Shown piece after piece: positions 13,565 through 18,305 of a stretch of 18,305 nucleotides of DNA (within the stretch, counting starts at the first letter, position 1; every line of letters starts with the position of its first letter). This stretch comes from Scalindua sp964437425 (GTDB taxonomy: Bacteria; Planctomycetota; Brocadiia; Brocadiales; Scalinduaceae), in NCBI GenBank assembly GCA_964437425.1, contig CAYTGO010000061.1, positions 1 to 18,305 on the forward strand, given 5' to 3'. Under the pieces are notes generated by a model. It did no database searches. It was not told the DNA's origin and saw only the letters and a program-made list of their open reading frames with translations. The position numbers and the translations under genes are program-made.

Positions 13565-15574
13565 TTAATTTGTCTGAGTTGCGGCCTTCATAACCTCCAA
13601 AGTACTCCTTGAACGTGTCACATCCTGAGAATAAGCACATAAGCTCAGCCCCTTTGGAGATCTATCTACCAGGTCATTCCACTCTGTTTCAGGCAAAGGA
13701 TAGAAGACAGTAGGGTTTTCCACTAACAGATCCATACGTTTGCGATATTGATTAACTACCGTTTCCACCAAGTCATCTTCATAGTACTGCGCTTCAATTC
13801 TGAACGTCTCTACATCTGTCAGCAGAAATGAATTCAGGTAAGGCAACACACACAAGTCTGATGCAAACATAATATGATTCCTGCAATACTGGTCTACTTC
13901 TATCGTCCTTATCTCTCCCTTTTCATCTTTAAGTGCGTAGTTAATATAACGACAAGGTAATCTGCACCCACTTTTTGCATTTGTTTTGGTAACAAGCATT
14001 GCCGGCAGGCAATGTTCCAGTAACATACTGGGAAGTGAACCATGTACAATACACTCTACTGGAATTGACGAATGTCTTGCCAGTTTATCAAGATCATTGA
14101 ATGACGATTCAATAGAAGAAGTTACTCTCTTCACTCCTAATTTCTCAAGCATTTTAATAGAATCTGTATTCAAAATATTAAATGAAAAATCAGCGAATAT
14201 GTCCAGGTCAAATTGTTTAGCACAATGCAAAGCACCCAAATTGTGTACAAGCACACCGTCTACACCAACACTCGACCCTACATCGAAAAGCCATTCAATC
14301 TCTGACAATTCGCGGGAAGTGCAAATACGTGGCGTACCGTATGCAAGCTTTCTGCCCATATGATGCGCCATTTTAACCGCATCCTGCAAATGTTCTTTTG
14401 TCCACCCTTCTCCTCTAACAGGTGACACCTCAGCTCCCAAATAAACGTAATCCGCTCCGGCATTCAAAGCTTTTTGAACCGCATTTATGGTTGAAACCTT
14501 TACGGCAAGCAACTTCCTGTTCCCTGGATTATCATTATCAGTCTCAAACGGGTTGTCATCCAGATCATCAGGAGAAAGATTCTTTTCTACTGCTCCACGG
14601 CTTAAAAACAGAGGTTCTTTGCTGCCGGTATAATCAAATACGTTTGATGTTGCATGAGAAAAGGACAGTGAGGTTGTGAAATCTCTTACTCTATCTTTAT
14701 ACATTTCCTCAAAATCTTCTATCTTGTGCCAATATGTAAATGGTGAATGTAGATAGTCATCAATAGCTTTTCTATATAATGATATAATTGGCCTGAGAAA
14801 ATCTTCGTGACGCATTCTGCCCTCTATCTTAAAAGAACTGACTCCGGCCTGGATCAGTTCTGGTATATGCTGGAACATACACATATCCTTCATGGCGAGT
14901 AGGTAACCATCTGGCAAGTCTCCAATTTCCTCACCGGATTTGCTTTCTACGATACTATACTTCCATCTACATGGTTTCATACACTCACCGCGATTGGCGC
15001 TTTTTCCAAATATCACTCCACTAGAGTGACATTGTCCACTCTGACTGACACACATATCACCATGAACAAAATATTCTGTTTCAATTTCAGCCTTTTCTCC
15101 TATCTCGTGTACTTGATAAAGAGCAATGTCACGAGACGTAATGATCCTTGATATACCTAATCCTTTTAATTCAGTAGCCATCTCTACACTATGCACATTC
15201 ATCATTGTACTTGCATGCATCGGAATATCGAGCTTCATTTCATTAACAAGGTTAATAACGCCCAGATCATGGACGATTATCGCATCTACTTTAATGTCCT
15301 GAAGATATTTCAAGTAGTCATATAGTCCGCTCGTTTCAGCATCGCTGATAAGATTATTAACTGTCACATAAATCTTTACATTTCTTTTATGCGCGTATTC
15401 AACTGCAAGTTCTAGCTGCTCGTTCGTAAAATTAAAATCAGACCGATGCATACGCATATTAAACCGCTTCCCCGCGATGTACACAGCATCAGCCCCAGCT
15501 TCTATTACGGCCACTAATACTTCCCATTTACCTGCCGGAGCAAGTAATTCAACTTTTGTCTGTGACAGTTTCAT
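13565..15574 (-). CDS. U32-family protein with two tandem U32 modules (RlhA/TrhP/UbiU superfamily)
   Basis: This 669-aa cytoplasmic protein begins with the U32 hallmark VELLAPAGKWEVL (8-20). The first module has C175, C182, C198 and C202 (MCVSQSGQC, then ECMKPC), plus C232 in MKDMCMF and FKIEGRMR at 248. After about residue 355 a second, diverged module starts (LLAVKVSTINAVQKALNAGA), with VHGSLP at 510 and C522, C537, C541, C564 and C575 (GCRLPC, YC, DLC). Characterised U32 proteins bind a 4Fe-4S cluster through such cysteines and act in prephenate-dependent tRNA or rRNA hydroxylation or in oxygen-independent ubiquinone hydroxylation. The peptidase label of the family is historical. Length is about 450 aa in YegQ/TrhP-type proteins and about 650 aa in the two-module RlhA type. 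AAAGG before the ATG supports the start. The substrate is not determined here. Confidence 0.88.
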   Translation of the reverse strand: MKLSQTKVELLAPAGKWEVLVAVIEAGADAVYIAGKRFNMRMHRSDFNFTNEQLELAVEYAHKRNVKIYVTVNNLISDAETSGLYDYLKYLQDIKVDAIIVHDLGVINLVNEMKLDIPMHASTMMNVHSVEMATELKGLGISRIITSRDIALYQVHEIGEKAEIETEYFVHGDMCVSQSGQCHSSGVIFGKSANRGECMKPCRWKYSIVESKSGEEIGDLPDGYLLAMKDMCMFQHIPELIQAGVSSFKIEGRMRHEDFLRPIISLYRKAIDDYLHSPFTYWHKIEDFEEMYKDRVRDFTTSLSFSHATSNVFDYTGSKEPLFLSRGAVEKNLSPDDLDDNPFETDNDNPGNRKLLAVKVSTINAVQKALNAGADYVYLGAEVSPVRGEGWTKEHLQDAVKMAHHMGRKLAYGTPRICTSRELSEIEWLFDVGSSVGVDGVLVHNLGALHCAKQFDLDIFADFSFNILNTDSIKMLEKLGVKRVTSSIESSFNDLDKLARHSSIPVECIVHGSLPSMLLEHCLPAMLVTKTNAKSGCRLPCRYINYALKDEKGEIRTIEVDQYCRNHIMFASDLCVLPYLNSFLLTDVETFRIEAQYYEDDLVETVVNQYRKRMDLLVENPTVFYPLPETEWNDLVDRSPKGLSLCAYSQDVTRSRSTLEVMKAATQTN

Positions 15575-15649
15575 ATCATGACCTTTCTCATAAATTAACC
15601 AACTCTTTCATACCTTTTATAAAAAGGGATTCATATATTAAATTTTTGT

Positions 15650-16789
15650 TTAGTATAATCCTGTTTTTACCGTTACTTTATTACTCTCTAAAAGTTCCGG
15701 ATTTCTAACTCCATCCTGAGTAATTCCGTAATCTACCGCCGTAGAAGTTGGAGGTATACGAACCGCCCTGTCACGCTCAAACATATTTGGTACAAAAAAG
15801 CTTTCATCCAGTCGGTGGAACACGACCTGACCTTCTTCTCCATAATTAACGAGCTTCGACAAACGCTCGCTTCCTGATACATTACCATCGTCCTTTTCAA
15901 CAACCTGCACTATCATTCTTGGTCCGAGAGGGAAGTAATCGAGATCATAGGTAGATGAAGCTTCTATTTCTAGACATAGGCCAAAAAGTGTATTACCATA
16001 TCCTGAGACATGAACTGCATTCGGAAAGTTTTCCTCTTTGAAACGCTTCAATGCTTCTTTACCTATTGAAATACCACCGTAATGTACACCTTTTACTGCC
16101 ATACGTTTTTGATAACTCATTCGTAAAACTAATGCCTCAAGGACCGGAGGAGTTGTATACAGGACTTCTATTTCCTGCGTCTCTATAATATCCATTGCCT
16201 GATCCAGTACGTGCTCAAGATAACGTTTACTTCCGATTGACTCAGGTTGCATTTTTTTTGCCCATCGTGGATCAAAATCAATAGAGAAGGGATCCATACT
16301 CCCCATTCTCATTGCAACATGCCCTACTGCTTTACCAATTATGTGTGGACCACTTGGTCCAATCCATAACCAATTACCTCCTACTGGAAACCCCCGCTTT
16401 TTTGCAATATATACAAACCAGTCAACAAATACGGAGAAGAATTCATCCATTCTGTAAGCAGTCACTTTAGGCTTTCCTGTGGTACCAGCAGTCTCTCCCA
16501 GGACAAACATATTTTTCCTGTTAAAATAGACCTTCGGGATGAAATGCTCAATAGGATATTTCCGCAGATCATCTTCGCACATTGGGCCGAGAATTTTAAG
16601 ATCATCTAGAGTTTTTATCTCCTTTATTGTATTAATCCCCAGCTCTCTCTCTTTAGCAATCCAGTATTGACTTCCATAGTCAGGATCAAAATGTTTGGAC
16701 ACAACTATCTGCAACCATGCATTAGTCGACAAGCCAAACCACTTTGAATTTTGAAATTGAAATGAATCAGTTTTGTTTAAATTTAACAT
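15650..16789 (-). CDS. Short AMP-forming acyl-CoA ligase-like protein (PaaK type, C-terminal domain missing)
   Basis: This 379-aa protein is of the adenylate-forming superfamily. GETAGTTGKPKVTAYR (98-113) is the phosphate-binding loop, and the context after it resembles phenylacetate-CoA ligase. Further marks are SGYGNTLFG (262-270) and GEEGQVVFHRLDESFFVPNM (317-336) followed by RDRAVR. The chain then ends after about 35 more residues, without the small C-terminal domain that carries the hinge and catalytic lysine of full-length enzymes (about 430 aa). No frameshift is evident and the next gene starts 75 nt later, so it appears naturally short. It may adenylate a carboxylic acid without completing thioester formation itself, or work with a partner. 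Its ATG overlaps the stop of the exporter gene by 7 nt (ATGTTAA), which indicates translational coupling. Confidence 0.8.
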   Translation of the reverse strand: MLNLNKTDSFQFQNSKWFGLSTNAWLQIVVSKHFDPDYGSQYWIAKERELGINTIKEIKTLDDLKILGPMCEDDLRKYPIEHFIPKVYFNRKNMFVLGETAGTTGKPKVTAYRMDEFFSVFVDWFVYIAKKRGFPVGGNWLWIGPSGPHIIGKAVGHVAMRMGSMDPFSIDFDPRWAKKMQPESIGSKRYLEHVLDQAMDIIETQEIEVLYTTPPVLEALVLRMSYQKRMAVKGVHYGGISIGKEALKRFKEENFPNAVHVSGYGNTLFGLCLEIEASSTYDLDYFPLGPRMIVQVVEKDDGNVSGSERLSKLVNYGEEGQVVFHRLDESFFVPNMFERDRAVRIPPTSTAVDYGITQDGVRNPELLESNKVTVKTGLY

Positions 16790-18305
16790 TTTGGTTTAAA
16801 AAGCAAAATACATGAAGGTAATATAAACAGGTCTGCTACCAGTGCACTTACCATTGTTATGCTGGTCAGTAAACCAAAATATTGAATAGCCTTAAAGCTA
16901 GACAGACAAAAAACAAGGAACCCGCATGTTGCGACAACAGTAGTGAAAATTAATGCCCTGCCAACGCCTGAGAGTGTACGTTGTATTGCAAGATAATGGT
17001 CACCGTCTTTTTTAAATTCTTCCTTGAATCGGTATAGAAAATGAATTGTATCATCTACCGATATCCCTATTGCGACACTTGCAATCATGATTGTCGCAAC
17101 ATCCAGATTTATGTCCACGTATCCCATAACGCCCAGTGTAATAGCAATGGGAACCAGATTGGGTATCATACTCATCATGCCAACCCTTGCCGATTTCAAT
17201 AGCAGTGCAATACAGATGAAAATCAAGATAAATGCCAGTGTAAATGTCTTAATTTGACTCTCAATCAAATACCCCTGCATATCCATAAGAAGCGGTACTA
17301 TGCCTGTAATAGCACAACTAACACTTAATGGAAAATTTTCCTTAATAAATCCTTCGATATCATTTACTATCGACTTGTATCTGGACGAGCCTACGTTCTT
17401 CATTCTTACAGAGACACGTCCTTCACTGTAATTTTCCGTGTAAAGACTGGCAACTATACTGTCTCCATGTAATGACGCCAACTTTACATAATCAATTGCC
17501 TTAGCTTTTGTCACCACCGGGCTGTCAGGGTTATCTTTATTTAGCAACCTGTTAAGATGTTTTACATAATCAACAACGGAAACACTCTTGGTCACCTCAA
17601 GTATTCCTTTTAAGTAGTCCTGCAATTTCTCCATTTCCAATAGAACATCGGGATGAAATACGCTTCCCATATTTCCAGCATCTACAACTATGTCCAGAGG
17701 AATAAGTCCCATTAATTCCTGTTCAATGTGTTCCGTTGATTTTGTTATCTCACTACTCTCAGGAAATGACTCGAATATGCTGGATTCTGCATCAATCTTT
17801 GTGACTCCATAAATCACGACACCAACGAACACTAAACTTATGAAAAAAACATATATCGTATTATTTTTAACAAACTTTCCAATTATCCCGAAGACACCCT
17901 GAAATCCCTTATTGATTGAACTACGTTCTTTTTGAATATTCATGAAGGGTCTGCTCATCCATTCAGGAAAGAGAGACAACATGCCCGGAACGAGAGTTAT
18001 ACAGACAAAGAATGACATCATTATTCCGGCCGCCATAAAGAGGCCTGTAGCTTTTACCGGTGTTACATCACTAACTATAAGTGACATGAAGCCAATTGAA
18101 GTTGTAACACACGTCAGAAAACATGGCACACATATGTATTTGACTGTTTTCAGTATACTTTCTCGCCTATCTCCAGAGAACATACCTTCCTGATAAAATC
18201 TGTTAAGTATGTGCACTGTAGTCGCCAATGATATTATAAAGACCAGCGGTATAAGCATCCCTGACACCATATTCATCTTATTACCAAATATAACAAACAG
18301 ACCCA
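16783..18305 (-). CDS. RND-superfamily (MMPL/HAE3-type) exporter, N-terminus beyond window edge
   Basis: The frame stays open past the first in-window ATG (18276) to the window edge, reading GLFVIFGNK before it, so the real start lies upstream. The 506 visible residues hold the end of the first membrane bundle, a periplasmic loop domain (about 160-330) and a second membrane bundle. ATIMIASVAIGISVDDTIHF in the second bundle is the MMPL/SSD-like motif with the paired aspartates of the proton path. SLATTVHILNRF in the first bundle is the degenerate counterpart. Relatives export lipids, hopanoids or amphiphiles across the inner membrane. The overlapping acyl-activating gene downstream suggests a lipid or fatty-acyl substrate, which is inference. 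About half of the first module is missing from view. Confidence 0.88.
   Translation of the reverse strand, partial: GLFVIFGNKMNMVSGMLIPLVFIISLATTVHILNRFYQEGMFSGDRRESILKTVKYICVPCFLTCVTTSIGFMSLIVSDVTPVKATGLFMAAGIMMSFFVCITLVPGMLSLFPEWMSRPFMNIQKERSSINKGFQGVFGIIGKFVKNNTIYVFFISLVFVGVVIYGVTKIDAESSIFESFPESSEITKSTEHIEQELMGLIPLDIVVDAGNMGSVFHPDVLLEMEKLQDYLKGILEVTKSVSVVDYVKHLNRLLNKDNPDSPVVTKAKAIDYVKLASLHGDSIVASLYTENYSEGRVSVRMKNVGSSRYKSIVNDIEGFIKENFPLSVSCAITGIVPLLMDMQGYLIESQIKTFTLAFILIFICIALLLKSARVGMMSMIPNLVPIAITLGVMGYVDINLDVATIMIASVAIGISVDDTIHFLYRFKEEFKKDGDHYLAIQRTLSGVGRALIFTTVVATCGFLVFCLSSFKAIQYFGLLTSITMVSALVADLFILPSCILLFKPKC

Noticed and set aside
15612..15626. CCTTTTATAAAAAGG as a terminator between the ligase and U32 genes
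   Set aside because: The stem is almost entirely A-T, and no T-run follows on the minus strand. It is within the range of chance in AT-rich DNA.

Overview
All genes recognised in this 18.3 kb window lie on the minus strand, so transcription runs from high to low coordinates. The DNA is AT-rich (I estimate below 40% G+C), and the two outermost genes run off the window edges. It comes from a draft assembly: a run of exactly 100 N (13294-13393) is flanked by identical 55-bp sequences and is probably an artefact inside one gene. The host is a Gram-negative-type bacterium with lipoproteins, a BamE-like protein and periplasmic multihaem c-type cytochromes. A b6-type split cytochrome b with a haem-c_n-type cysteine next to multihaem cytochromes, in low-G+C DNA, would fit an anammox planctomycete (Brocadiales, for example Scalindua-like). 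That is inference, because no taxonomic marker gene is present.

Layout in transcription order. (1) 18305-13565: a 5'-truncated RND/MMPL-type exporter overlaps by 7 nt a short AMP-forming ligase of the PaaK type that lacks the usual C-terminal domain. A tandem two-module U32 protein follows. (2) 13449-10766: an exported helical-repeat (TPR-like) protein broken by the N gap, then a class III aminotransferase 6 nt downstream. (3) 10724-7022: a BcrC-type undecaprenyl-diphosphatase, then a respiratory set made of cytochrome b N-terminal half, cytochrome b C-terminal half, a pentahaem lipoprotein and a membrane-anchored hexahaem cytochrome. No Rieske gene is present. (4) 6912-5765: a BamE-like lipoprotein and an alpha/beta hydrolase. 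(5) 5363-4944: an unrecognised small ORF. (6) 4768-3723: terminator, promoter, two consecutive riboswitch-plus-terminator units and a 3D-domain cell-wall protein. (7) 3493-1814: a CstA-type transporter. (8) 941-1: the N-terminal part of a two-TM coiled-coil protein with 14-residue repeats.

Two parts stand out. The first is the leader of the 3D-domain gene. It holds a convincing cyclic-di-GMP-I (GEMM) aptamer whose closing helix uses the same bases as the 5' arm of a terminator, the geometry of a ligand-ON antitermination switch. About 180 nt upstream is a second, diverged unit with the same design. The second is the split cytochrome b. It keeps all four haem-b histidines and the cysteine that binds haem c_n in b6f-type proteins. 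However, its PEWY motif is replaced by SMQW and its TM3-TM4 (cd) loop is about 24 residues shorter than in b6. With two multihaem cytochromes in place of a Rieske protein, this looks like a quinone-cytochrome c oxidoreductase without a normal bifurcating Qo site.
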